Shown piece by piece: positions 1 through 6,810 of a stretch of 19,387 bases of DNA. Within the stretch, counting starts at the first letter, position 1. Every line of letters begins with the position of its first letter. Made by a program: the position numbers and the translations under genes. The notes under the pieces were generated by a model. That model worked only from the letters and a program-made list of their open reading frames with translations. It had not been told where the DNA came from and did no database searches. Location of the stretch: the NCBI GenBank assembly GCA_002491605.1, contig DKWG01000049.1, forward strand, positions 564 through 19,950. The letters are read 5' to 3'. The DNA is from Ruminococcus sp. UBA7158. GTDB taxonomy: Bacteria; Bacillota; Clostridia; Oscillospirales; Ruminococcaceae.

Positions 1-5
1 TCGTT

Positions 6-54
6 TGTCAAGAGGGTTTTGAAACTTTTTTAAAAAATTTTTTGAACTTTTTTG
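6..54 (-). promoter_or_regulatory. Probable strong promoter, -35 plus UP-like A/T tract, reading out of the window
   Basis: Read on the minus strand, runs of A and T at 12-54 lead into a perfect TTGACA (plus-strand TGTCAA, 6-11). The matching -10 would lie about 17 bases further, beyond the left edge. A/T tracts directly upstream of a consensus -35 are typical of UP elements at rRNA and other stable-RNA promoters. A similar A/T-rich block precedes the tRNA-Leu promoter in this window. The target gene is not visible. Confidence 0.5.
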
Positions 55-191
55 TTCTCAGCCTTTTTTAAGCTTTGTCTCTCGCAGACAGCTTCATTAC
101 TATATCACTTTATCCTTTCATTGTCAAGCATATTTTGTGAAAAAAATTCACTTTGTTTACCTTGCTGTTTATCAACTGATTTTATTCGGTT

Positions 192-248
192 TATATATGC
201 ACATTGCGACATTGGCTATCCTCAGCCAATTAATGGTGTGCATATATA
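192..248 (+). other. Nested stem-loop in the sleB upstream region
   Basis: A perfect 12-bp inverted repeat (192-203 with 237-248, arm TATATATGCACA) encloses a second perfect 7-bp stem (ATTGGCT 211-217 with AGCCAAT 224-230, 6-base loop). A short ATTTTTG follows at 252-258. The element lies 50-106 bases before the sleB start, so it is probably in the leader. No obvious sigma-A promoter is seen in 55-285. It could be an RNA leader structure, a protein-binding palindrome or a weak terminator. Confidence 0.6.
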
Positions 249-297
249 CCGTAATTTTTGTCACAATAATAAAAACTATCTTGAAAGGAAGATATAT

Positions 298-990
298 ATG
301 CCGCATTCAAAGAAAATGACCTTATATTATATGCTGGCTGCTTTTGTCATATGCCTGAGCTGTCTTTTGACCGCTAAAAGCGTTCCCGACGTATCTGTCG
401 GTGAGAGCGCCGCTGTGCTCTCGAAGCTCGGGTCACAGGGCAAGGAGGTAACAGCCATCCAAAAGGCGCTCAAGGAGCGTGGTCTGTTCACAGGAGACGT
501 AACCGGATACTACGGTACAAAGACTCAAACCGCTGTCAGAAGATTTCAGCAGCAGAAGGGGCTTAAAGTGGACGGTATCGCGGGGCCTCAGACGCTGGGC
601 GCACTCGGTATAAGCATAGGAACCGTTCCGCAGGCTACCGAGTCGAACATAAACCTTCTTGCCAGAATAATTTCTGCCGAGGCAAGGGGCGAGCCTTACA
701 GCGGACAGGTTGCCGTCGGGGCTGTTGTTTTAAACAGAGTGCAGCACCCGTCCTTCCCGAACACAATCTCGGGCGTAATCTATCAGAACGGAGCTTTTAC
801 AGCTATAAACGACGGTCAGTTCTGGGAGCCTATTGCTTCCTCCTGCTATAATGCTGCAAGAGACGCTTTAAACGGCTGGGATCCGTCCGGCGGAGCTATA
901 TACTATTATAACCCTTCTAAAACGTCAAATAAGTTTATTCGCTCCCGTCCCGTAATAACGCAAATCGGAAGTCATTTATTCTGCTCATAG
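298..990 (+). CDS. sleB: Spore cortex-lytic enzyme SleB (PG-binding domain + Hydrolase_2)
   Basis: This 230-residue exported protein probably hydrolyses spore-cortex peptidoglycan during germination; SleB enzymes are lytic transglycosylases acting on muramic-lactam cortex. Residues 8-27 are a hydrophobic export signal. Residues ~42-105 are a PG_binding_1 repeat (GLFTGDVTGYYG, VDGIAGPQT). Residues ~118-230 are a CwlJ/SleB Hydrolase_2 domain, with SAEARGEP containing the probable catalytic Glu128, then GAVVLNRV and a terminal SHLFCS. I chose ATG 298 because AAGGAAG (285-291) stands six bases before it and the signal peptide starts there; the open frame back to 52 has no supporting site. The usual partner ypeB is not adjacent. 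SleB genes are normally forespore (sigma-G) expressed, but I could not find a convincing sigma-G promoter. Confidence 0.93.
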   Translation: MPHSKKMTLYYMLAAFVICLSCLLTAKSVPDVSVGESAAVLSKLGSQGKEVTAIQKALKERGLFTGDVTGYYGTKTQTAVRRFQQQKGLKVDGIAGPQTLGALGISIGTVPQATESNINLLARIISAEARGEPYSGQVAVGAVVLNRVQHPSFPNTISGVIYQNGAFTAINDGQFWEPIASSCYNAARDALNGWDPSGGAIYYYNPSKTSNKFIRSRPVITQIGSHLFCS

Positions 991-1000
991 CAGGTATACG

Positions 1001-1032
1001 GCGTGCAGGCATTAAGTCTGCACGCTGTTTTC
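1001..1032 (+). terminator. Rho-independent terminator after sleB
   Basis: A perfect 8-bp stem GCGTGCAG (1001-1008) with CTGCACGC (1018-1025) has a 9-base loop and is followed by TGTTTTCT. It starts 10 bases after the sleB stop and ends immediately before the luxS promoter. Confidence 0.8.
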
Positions 1033-1061
1033 TTGACACCGCTGAGCATTCTATATATAAT
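1033..1061 (+). promoter_or_regulatory. Consensus sigma-A promoter of luxS
   Basis: TTGACA (1033-1038) and TATAAT (1056-1061) are separated by exactly 17 bases, so both hexamers match consensus. A start near 1068 would leave a leader of about 110 bases before luxS. Confidence 0.85.
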
Positions 1062-1112
1062 GTTTATACATCGGCACACTATATTTCGGTGCTAAAGACC
1101 GTCTCGGACGCA

Positions 1113-1137
1113 ATGTATACGTCTTGAGCGTATACAT
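1113..1137 (+). other. Perfect 9-bp hairpin in the luxS leader
   Basis: ATGTATACG (1113-1121) and CGTATACAT (1129-1137) form a perfect stem with a 7-base loop, TCTTGAG. It lies between the promoter and the ribosome site. No T-run follows, so it is not a terminator. It could stabilise the RNA or be an operator. Confidence 0.5.
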
Positions 1138-1179
1138 GGGTATACTATTTAAATATATAATGATACGGAGTGCTTTATT

Positions 1180-1638
1180 ATGGAGAAAATCGCAAGCTTT
1201 AAGGTTGACCACCGCAAGTTCGGCATTGGTATGTATATATCGAGGATTGACGGCGATATCGTCAGCTATGACGTGCGCATGGTCAAGCCCAACGGAGGAA
1301 AATACATATCCAACCCGTCACTGCACACAATTGAGCATCTATTTGCAACATATGCACGTTCCTCGGACGTCGGAGATAAGGTCATATACGTCGGACCAAT
1401 GGGCTGCCGCACCGGATTTTACCTTTTAATGCGCAGCTTTGACCATGACGCCGCAATCAAGCTGGTCAGAGACAGCCTTACATTCGTCGCCGGTTTCACC
1501 GGTGACATCCCCGGAGCAACCGAGCCTGAGTGCGGCAACTATTCAGAGCACGACCTCGCGTCGGCAAAGGCTGATGTTTTGCCGCTTTTGGAGGTCTTGA
1601 AGGATTACTCTGAGGACAAGCTTTACTATCCCGACTGA
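1180..1638 (+). CDS. luxS: S-ribosylhomocysteine lyase LuxS
   Basis: LuxS cleaves S-ribosylhomocysteine to homocysteine and DPD, the precursor of autoinducer-2, in the cytosolic activated-methyl cycle. The 152-residue length is typical of the family. The metal-site motif HTIEH supplies His49 and His53, and Cys118 in ECGNYSEHDL is the third metal ligand. Glu52 and Cys76 (GPMGCRTGFYLL) are the expected catalytic residues, so the active site is complete. GGAG at 1167-1170 precedes the ATG by nine bases. The gene is transcribed alone from a consensus promoter, with sleB terminated upstream and a separate promoter before the downstream peptidase. No pfs/mtnN or methionine gene is adjacent, so the context does not say whether it mainly signals or recycles homocysteine. 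Confidence 0.97.
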   Translation: MEKIASFKVDHRKFGIGMYISRIDGDIVSYDVRMVKPNGGKYISNPSLHTIEHLFATYARSSDVGDKVIYVGPMGCRTGFYLLMRSFDHDAAIKLVRDSLTFVAGFTGDIPGATEPECGNYSEHDLASAKADVLPLLEVLKDYSEDKLYYPD

Positions 1639-1749
1639 ATAAACGCTTAAATTTCTCGGGATTTTCCCGTCCTTTCCGATATTACAACGTGGGCATTTGT
1701 TTAATCTGCACAAAAATTTTTAATTTTGCTTGTCTGAAATATTTTCCGG

Positions 1750-1777
1750 TTGATTTTTCACCTGCTTTTGGTATAAT
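1750..1777 (+). promoter_or_regulatory. Sigma-A-type promoter of the M23 peptidase gene
   Basis: TTGATT (1750-1755) and TATAAT (1772-1777) are 16 bases apart, about 58 bases before the start codon at 1835. Confidence 0.65.
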
Positions 1778-1834
1778 AAAAGAGCACAATTAAAAGATTG
1801 TAACCACTTTGTAACTTTTAAGAAAGGATAACCT

Positions 1835-3571
1835 ATGCTTTTGACGCATATTCGTGCAGGACTGTTGGCGCTTTTGAGCTTTTTCGGCTTCATCGGCAGC
1901 ACCTGCGCCGGTATTATCGGTAAAATATTTAAAGCCGTCTTTGGGTACATATACAGCTTGCTTTCAAAAATGTTTAAAGCAATAGGCGGATGGCTTACTA
2001 AGAAATTTAAACAGCCCTTATATGATTTATGGTGTTATATACTTACTCCCTTCGCTCACGCCTTCGGAGCAATCGACAATACAAGGATTCAGCTCAAAAA
2101 GACAAAGCAGCTCGGAGTAAAGCACGGTGTCAGCACCTGCATTTCGGCAATCGGTAAGTTTTTCAGCGGAGCTTTGACAACCGCAAGGTTTTTGTTTAAC
2201 TATATAGCTCCTGCAATAAGCATTGCGTTTTTGCTCACACTTATAAATCATGCCAGCACACTTCAATATACCATTTCGGTTGAATACAACGGCAACGACC
2301 TCGGTGTAATTAAAAACGAGGGCGACTTCAACCAGGCTCAGGCGCTTGTCCAGGATAAGATTACATATACTCAGGAGGACAAGGCAGTGCTTGCTACGCC
2401 GAAGTTCTCTGTGAGAATGATGCAGGAAAGCGACTCTCCTGTCGACACAAACAGCTTGTCTGAGCTGATGATGAATGCTTCAGACGTCGGAATCGTATCG
2501 GCATACGGTATGTATATAAACGGATCGCTCGTCGGCGTATTCGATGAGGAGCAGATGAATCTGGTTAAGAACGCCCTTGAAAGCCGACTTGCAATGTACT
2601 ACTCCTCAGATGTTATTTCAGCGGAATTTGAAGACAATATCGAGATTTCGCAGGGCAGATACATCGAGACAAACCTAACGAGTGCCGATGAAATGCTTGA
2701 ATACATTTCCGGCAGCGTCAGGGTAGACGCATTTTACGTCATAGAAAAGGGCGACTCTGTTTCGTCAATTGCAAAGAAGCTCGGATATACTCGCAATCAG
2801 CTGATAGCGGAGAATCCGCTTCTTGAAAAGGGCGCAAAAACGGGAGACGTTTTAACATATCACTTCGACGAGCCCAACCTCTCGGTCATTACATATCACT
2901 ATGAGAACTACGACCAGGTTATCGAAAAGACCACTCAATATGTATATGACAGCCGTGCGGAAAAATACTGCGAGGTATTAAAGCAGCACGGGTCTGACGG
3001 ATACGAAAACGTAACTGCCTTAGTTACAGAAAAGAACGGTGTTGAAGCCGAACGGACTGTTGTAAGCAGATATGTTATCGAGTCAATGGTTCCGCAGATT
3101 TACAGCGCAGGAACAAAGGAAAACACATATTTAAAGGGCAACACTAAGGTTATAGACAAGCTTGGCACATTCGTCTGGCCTGTAGGCGGAGACGGCGGCT
3201 ATATAAGCTCGCTGTTCGGCTACCGCAAATGGGATCATTCAAATCACAAGGGAATAGACATCCCTGCAAAGCGCGGAACCGATATCTATGCGGCGCAGTC
3301 CGGAGTGGTAACCTTTGCCGGAACCTATTCGAGCTACGGAAAGCTTGTTATTATTGACCACGGCGGCGGATATGAGACCTACTACGGACACCAGTCGTCT
3401 ATAGACGTTGAAAAGGGCGACAGGGTTGAAAAGGGCGACGTTATCGGGCACGTCGGAATGACCGGCTCGGCGTCGGGAAACCATCTTCACTTTGAGCTTA
3501 GATACAACGACGACCGCTTAGATCCCCTGCTTGCATTGGGCGGAGTCGGAAGACACGAGGTCAGAGAGTAA
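1835..3571 (+). CDS. Membrane-anchored LysM/G5/M23 peptidoglycan endopeptidase
   Basis: This 578-residue protein is a probable zinc metallo-endopeptidase acting on peptide cross-links of the wall outside the membrane. Residues 1-115 form an unusual Lys-rich, amphipathic and Cys-containing N-terminal region. A membrane segment lies at ~121-141. A LysM wall-binding domain (~299-345, VIEKGDSVSSIAKKLG) and a G5-like segment (~350-425) follow. The C-terminal M23 domain (~450-570) keeps its zinc ligands: His471 and Asp475 in HKGID, and His552 in HLHFE (550-554); His550 is the other conserved His. The order membrane-LysM-G5-M23 is common for clostridial wall remodelling enzymes. GAAAGGA at 1822-1828 supports ATG 1835. 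It is probably monocistronic, with its own promoter and a strong terminator at 3631. Division, elongation and sporulation roles cannot be told apart here. Confidence 0.9.
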   Translation: MLLTHIRAGLLALLSFFGFIGSTCAGIIGKIFKAVFGYIYSLLSKMFKAIGGWLTKKFKQPLYDLWCYILTPFAHAFGAIDNTRIQLKKTKQLGVKHGVSTCISAIGKFFSGALTTARFLFNYIAPAISIAFLLTLINHASTLQYTISVEYNGNDLGVIKNEGDFNQAQALVQDKITYTQEDKAVLATPKFSVRMMQESDSPVDTNSLSELMMNASDVGIVSAYGMYINGSLVGVFDEEQMNLVKNALESRLAMYYSSDVISAEFEDNIEISQGRYIETNLTSADEMLEYISGSVRVDAFYVIEKGDSVSSIAKKLGYTRNQLIAENPLLEKGAKTGDVLTYHFDEPNLSVITYHYENYDQVIEKTTQYVYDSRAEKYCEVLKQHGSDGYENVTALVTEKNGVEAERTVVSRYVIESMVPQIYSAGTKENTYLKGNTKVIDKLGTFVWPVGGDGGYISSLFGYRKWDHSNHKGIDIPAKRGTDIYAAQSGVVTFAGTYSSYGKLVIIDHGGGYETYYGHQSSIDVEKGDRVEKGDVIGHVGMTGSASGNHLHFELRYNDDRLDPLLALGGVGRHEVRE

Positions 3572-3630
3572 TCTTAAGCAAATGCCGTCATTAAGCGACT
3601 GATTTTTCCGATACTTATATGAAACTGTTT

Positions 3631-3680
3631 TATCCCACAGACATATTGCAAACCTGCAAAAGTCTGTGGGATAATTTTTT
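3631..3680 (+). terminator. Strong terminator after the M23 gene
   Basis: A perfect 12-bp stem (3631-3642 with 3662-3673, arm TATCCCACAGAC) contains an inner TTGCA/TGCAA pairing and is followed by six T (3675-3680). It lies 60 bases after the peptidase stop and directly upstream of the A/T-rich tRNA promoter region. Confidence 0.85.
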
Positions 3681-3712
3681 AAGAACTTTTTAGAAAAAAT
3701 CATTTTTACCTA

Positions 3713-3741
3713 TTGACAACCGATATTAAGGGTGCTATAAT
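3713..3741 (+). promoter_or_regulatory. Consensus promoter of tRNA-Leu
   Basis: TTGACA (3713-3718), a 17-base spacer and TATAAT (3736-3741) stand 31 bases before the tRNA. The A/T-tract at ~3675-3708 just upstream resembles an UP element, as expected for a stable-RNA promoter. Confidence 0.85.
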
Positions 3742-3772
3742 GTAAAAGCTGTGAACAACGGCATATAAATAT

Positions 3773-3856
3773 GCGGCAGTGCTGGAATAGGCAGACAGGC
3801 ACGTTTGAGGTGCGTGTGTCAACGACGTGTGGGTTCAAGTCCCACTTGCCGCACCA
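3773..3856 (+). tRNA. tRNA-Leu, anticodon GAG
   Basis: An 84-base class II tRNA. The acceptor GCGGCAG (3773-3779) pairs with TTGCCGC before discriminator A3853. The anticodon stem CACGT (3800-3804) pairs with GCGTG around loop 3805-3811, giving anticodon GAG at 3807-3809, which reads CUC and CUU. The extended variable arm characteristic of leucine tRNAs is present. The T arm GTGGG-TTCAAGT-CCCAC is perfect. The 3' CCA (3854-3856) is encoded. The gene stands alone between its own promoter and terminator. Confidence 0.95.
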
Positions 3857-3890
3857 AAAAAAGAATCGTCCATAAGGGCGATTCTTTTTT
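3857..3890 (+). terminator. Terminator of tRNA-Leu
   Basis: AGAATCGTCC and GGGCGATTCT pair (one G-T) around a four-base ATAA loop, with an A-run before and a T-run (3885-3890) after. It begins immediately after the CCA end. Confidence 0.85.
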
Positions 3891-4007
3891 GTACTCTTAT
3901 CTCTTCTCTAATCTCTCTTCACTCTTCTCTGCCCTTCAATCGGCAATTATCAAAAGGTCGAGATTGTAATTTAAACGGCGTTTGCTGTGGAAAACAGATT
4001 GATATAT

Positions 4008-4052
4008 TTCAAAATCCGCCCCTGCGCAGATAATACACTCAGCGCAGGGGCG
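4008..4052 (-). terminator. Terminator downstream of the wall-repeat protein gene
   Basis: A perfect 11-bp G+C-rich stem, CGCCCCTGCGC (4017-4027) with GCGCAGGGGCG (4042-4052), has a 14-base loop. On the minus strand it is followed by GATTTTG, a short T-run. It lies 23 bases past the stop at 4075. Confidence 0.65.
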
Positions 4053-4074
4053 AAACATTTATACACCTATTCTT

Positions 4075-4950
4075 TTAATCCTCAGCGGACTCATATAGCC
4101 CCATGAGATAATCGACAATCTCGACATTGTCAATCGCCGCAATACAATCACGCAGACTTATACGCATCTCACCGCAGCCCTGTTCGTTTTTTGACATACT
4201 CCAAAAGTATAAAACCTTATCGTCTGCATTCTTCATGCGTATTTCTATTGACGGCGTGTCAGTGAAATACTCCTCCGGCAATGCCGGCATCAATATAACG
4301 TCCTCTGACAGACACTCCGGCTCATATACCCTTGATTCTGAGTTCTTTTCAAGCAGGCTTTTGATTTTTTCTATAGATTTTAGCTCTATCGGCACAAATT
4401 CGCCCGACTTATATCTAAGCTCCACCGTTGCTGCCGCCGCAAAGTCTATATGGCTAAGGTATTCCCCTATTGTCTTTGGATACGATCCAAACAGCAGCGA
4501 TGTGCTTGAAAGCCTGCCGTTTTCATCGAACTTATATTCAACGCTGTCTGTGCGCAAAGGAGTCAGTCTCATTTTTCCATCGGACGAAAAATAGTATTTA
4601 TCGCCGTCAAGCTCTGCCCATCCGACCTGCTTTATTCCGTCATGATAGTAATACTTTGCTCCGTCCTTCATTTTAAGCAATCCGGTGTGATAGCCTGTGC
4701 ATTTGCCGTCACGAGTGAACTCGTAGCTTATTCCGTCTATAACAGTTCCGTTTATAACGACTGCCGTGCCGTCGTTTTTAAAGCAATATTTGTCGCCGTC
4801 AACAGTTTGCCAGCCTTTTAAGTATTTGCCGCCGTCTGAAATGCCATATAGTTTACCGTCTTTAGTAATAATCTCCGAGGCGTTGGCTGAAACCGCCATG
4901 CCCACGGCTATTATTGCTGACACTGCGAGTGAAAACAGGCGTTTTGTCAT
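4075..4950 (-). CDS. Secreted protein with cell-wall-binding repeats
   Basis: This is a 291-residue exported protein. Residues 1-24 are a signal peptide with a probable cut after ANA24. Residues ~30-140 hold several degenerate ~20-residue repeats with the aromatic and glycine pattern of the CW_binding/glucan-binding family (GWQTVDGDKYCFKNDGTA, GWAELDGDKYYFSSDGKM). Such repeats bind choline, wall polymers or glucans. Residues ~141-291 are a separate C-terminal region (SIEKIKSLLEKNSES, FWSMSKNEQGCGEMRISLRD) that I do not recognise and that shows no catalytic motif. AAAGGA (plus-strand 4961-4966) lies ten bases before the ATG. A surface-attached or polysaccharide-binding role is likely; the substrate is unknown. 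Confidence 0.8.
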   Translation of the reverse strand: MTKRLFSLAVSAIIAVGMAVSANASEIITKDGKLYGISDGGKYLKGWQTVDGDKYCFKNDGTAVVINGTVIDGISYEFTRDGKCTGYHTGLLKMKDGAKYYYHDGIKQVGWAELDGDKYYFSSDGKMRLTPLRTDSVEYKFDENGRLSSTSLLFGSYPKTIGEYLSHIDFAAAATVELRYKSGEFVPIELKSIEKIKSLLEKNSESRVYEPECLSEDVILMPALPEEYFTDTPSIEIRMKNADDKVLYFWSMSKNEQGCGEMRISLRDCIAAIDNVEIVDYLMGLYESAED

Positions 4951-5008
4951 TACTGCTTGTTCCTTTGTATTTATTTACTTATTTAATAATGAATTAATAT
5001 TACATTCT

Positions 5009-5036
5009 ATTATATACAAACTATTATAATTGTCAA
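5009..5036 (-). promoter_or_regulatory. Promoter of the wall-repeat protein gene
   Basis: On the minus strand, TTGACA (5031-5036) and TATAAT (5009-5014) are 16 bases apart, 59 bases before the start codon. Confidence 0.75.
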
Positions 5037-5063
5037 TGCTTTAACGATTCAGCATCAAAATAT

Positions 5064-5106
5064 AAAAATGCGTCTTCCTTCGAGTCAATCAAAGGAAGGC
5101 ACATTT
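5064..5106 (-). terminator. Terminator after the HAD gene
   Basis: On the minus strand a 15-base stem (5092-5106 with 5066-5080), with one mismatch and one wobble, ends in a run of five T (5064-5068). It begins 12 bases after the HAD stop, ending the nth-HAD unit. Confidence 0.75.
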
Positions 5107-5117
5107 ATCATCTATAT

Positions 5118-5834
5118 TCACTTCTCCATAATCTCTTCTACATACTCCGCCAGTTCATCAAATCCGCCGTGGGGATAATCATCAAGGCTGACTCCGCTCT
5201 TTTCTATAAGGCAGTCTGTTACTATAAACACCTTCATACCCAAAGACTCGGCAGGGGTATCCTCACCCAAATCGTTTCCCACCATCAAGCATTCATCCGG
5301 CTCAACTCCCAAATCTTCAATGACCTCGGCGAAATACTTGGGGTTCGGCTTGCAGAAATGCGAATTCTCATAGCTTGTATACTTTTCAAAATCACTCGGC
5401 GATAAGCCTGCCCACTTGATTCTCGACTCTGTTGCAATGCTCGGGAAAATAGGGTTGGTGGCAAGAGCGGTTCTGAGCCCCATATCCTTTATTCTCTTGA
5501 CCGCCTTTGCGGCGTTCGGATTACAGCCGCAGACGTCCTTGACATTTTGAAAATCGACTCGGTAAAACTCCTCGAATATCGGAATGTCCTCGGCGGCGTT
5601 CTCCTTTACTAAGTGCGCAAATGTCTCCCAGAAGACGGATTCATTTGTTTTTGCACCGTTGTTTTTAACCATGGCGCCTGTTCCCTTCCAAACGCCGTCG
5701 ATCAAAGCGTCGGGCTTGTAGCCGAAGCCTACCATCTTTTTTGCCAAAAGACCGAAATAGCTTTTTACGAACTTGTCCTGATCCATCGGCAAAAGTGTGC
5801 CGTCTAAATCGAATAAAACCATTTTTAATGCCAT
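5118..5834 (-). CDS. HAD-superfamily phosphatase
   Basis: This is a 238-residue cytosolic haloacid-dehalogenase-type hydrolase, probably acting on a small phosphorylated metabolite. All four HAD motifs are visible: DLDGT with nucleophile Asp9 and general acid Asp11, ATNP with Thr126, Lys162 in CKPNPKYF, and the metal-binding GNDLGED (186-192). The ~100-residue helical cap between motifs I and II indicates a C1-type cap. The substrate cannot be read from the sequence. AAAGGAA (plus-strand ~5844-5850) supports the start at 5834. It lies 43 bases downstream of nth on the same strand with no terminator between, so co-transcription is likely. Confidence 0.9.
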   Translation of the reverse strand: MALKMVLFDLDGTLLPMDQDKFVKSYFGLLAKKMVGFGYKPDALIDGVWKGTGAMVKNNGAKTNESVFWETFAHLVKENAAEDIPIFEEFYRVDFQNVKDVCGCNPNAAKAVKRIKDMGLRTALATNPIFPSIATESRIKWAGLSPSDFEKYTSYENSHFCKPNPKYFAEVIEDLGVEPDECLMVGNDLGEDTPAESLGMKVFIVTDCLIEKSGVSLDDYPHGGFDELAEYVEEIMEK

Positions 5835-5877
5835 TTATATGTATTCCTTTCTACGATAAGTCATATTATAACCGTAT

Positions 5878-6525
5878 TTAACAATTTGTATTGCCGATGT
5901 GCGTGTCGCAGAGGTCGCTCAGGGGACAATTTTGACACTTCGGGCTTCTTGCCGAGCAAACCTCCCTGCCGAAGTGCACCAGTCTGTGGCAGAAGTCGTT
6001 TGACCTGTCCGGCGGTAAAATATCTCGAAGAGCCTTTTCAACCTTATAAGGGTCGTCAACGCTTACAAGTCCCAAGCGGTTGGTTATTCTTATACAATGC
6101 GTATCGGTTACAACTACCGGCTGATGATAGACGTCCCCCATTATCAAATTTGCGGTTTTACGTCCTATGCCCGGAAGCTTTACAAGCTCGTCAAGAGTTT
6201 CGGGAAGCTGACCGTTATATTCGCTGATTAAGACATTTGCCAGCTCTACTATGCTTTTTGCCTTTGTGCGGAAAAGACCACAGGGACGGATATAGTCCTC
6301 CACCTCAGAAATGTCGGCGGCTGCAAAATCCTCAAGGCTTTTAAAGCGCTCGAATAATTTCTTTGTGACGATGTTTACACGAGCGTCGGTACACTGCGCT
6401 GAAAGTCTGACGGAAATAAGCAGCTCATACGGCTTTTCGTACTCTAAAGAGCAGGCTGCATCCGGATATGCAAGCTCCAATCTGTTTACTATCTCAAGAG
6501 CCTTTTCCTTTAAGTTATTTGACAC
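5878..6525 (-). CDS. nth: Endonuclease III (DNA glycosylase/AP lyase)
   Basis: Nth removes oxidised pyrimidines in base-excision repair and nicks at abasic sites. The 215 residues match the family length. The helix-hairpin-helix LPGIGRKTAN carries catalytic Lys123, and Asp141 lies in VTDTHCIRI. The C-terminal [4Fe-4S] site is intact with Cys190, Cys197, Cys200 and Cys206 (C-x6-C-x2-C-x5-C). The start is GTG (6523-6525): an in-frame TAA lies two codons upstream, so this is the longest possible form, and AAGGGGA sits about ten bases before it. It is probably the first gene of an nth-HAD operon and diverges from the hydrogenase operon. Confidence 0.95.
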   Translation of the reverse strand: MSNNLKEKALEIVNRLELAYPDAACSLEYEKPYELLISVRLSAQCTDARVNIVTKKLFERFKSLEDFAAADISEVEDYIRPCGLFRTKAKSIVELANVLISEYNGQLPETLDELVKLPGIGRKTANLIMGDVYHQPVVVTDTHCIRITNRLGLVSVDDPYKVEKALRDILPPDRSNDFCHRLVHFGREVCSARSPKCQNCPLSDLCDTHIGNTNC

Positions 6526-6557
6526 TGATTATCAGTCCCCTTTTTTGTATTGAATTA

Positions 6558-6586
6558 AATATAGCACATCCCTCTGAATACTTCAA
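6558..6586 (-). promoter_or_regulatory. Probable promoter of nth-HAD
   Basis: On the minus strand TTGAAG (6581-6586) and TATATT (6558-6563) are 17 bases apart, with TG one base before the -10 (TGC-TATATT). This is about 33 bases before the GTG start. Confidence 0.6.
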
Positions 6587-6710
6587 CCGCTTTGCAAAAA
6601 GTTAATGAAACGTTAAAATCCATATTTTCGCCATTTTAAATTAATATATATATGACCTTAATTTCAAGTTAAATGCTGAAACGGTTTTTTATGTTTTTCG
6701 TCATAATCAC

Positions 6711-6739
6711 TTGATATTGTCGCAACTATATGTTATAAT
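6711..6739 (+). promoter_or_regulatory. Promoter of the hydrogenase operon
   Basis: TTGATA (6711-6716), a 17-base spacer and TATAAT (6734-6739) predict a start near 6746 and a leader of about 65 bases. It is the only convincing promoter I find ahead of the ten-gene run ending at 15229. The remaining divergent intergenic region (6587-6710) is A+T-rich and holds an imperfect inverted repeat TTAAATTAA/TTAATTTcAA near 6636-6670. Confidence 0.75.
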
Positions 6740-6743
6740 TTTA

Positions 6744-6780
6744 TAGTATGTTTAGTATGCTTTAATGAGCTTAGTACTAA
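6744..6780 (+). promoter_or_regulatory. Possible operator: TAGTA repeats and a 10-bp palindrome in the hyd leader
   Basis: TAGTATG occurs at 6744 and 6753, and the perfect palindrome TTAGTACTAA lies at 6771-6780, all at or just after the predicted transcription start. Spaced repeats here could bind a repressor. They do not match the Rex pattern (TTGTTAA-N4-TTAACAA). The assignment rests only on position and symmetry. Confidence 0.3.
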
Positions 6781-6810
6781 CATCGGCAAAATATTTAAGG
6801 AGGTATAACA

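Noticed and set aside
52..297. In-frame upstream extension of sleB
   Set aside because: There is no ribosome site at 52, the stretch is A+T-rich noncoding sequence containing the nested hairpin, and the signal peptide with a good ribosome site begins at 298.
1657..1669. CGGGA/TCCCG hairpin after luxS considered as a terminator
   Set aside because: Five base pairs, a three-base loop and no T-run.
3893..3940. Pyrimidine-rich tract after the tRNA terminator
   Set aside because: Low-complexity intergenic sequence with no repeat unit, gene or symmetry.
4127..4594. 155-codon plus-strand open frame opposite the wall-repeat protein gene
   Set aside because: It is a shadow of the minus-strand gene, which has a signal peptide, repeats, promoter and ribosome site.
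6597..6620. GTTAA repeats considered as a Rex operator
   Set aside because: They are direct, not inverted, and do not fit TTGTTAA-N4-TTAACAA.
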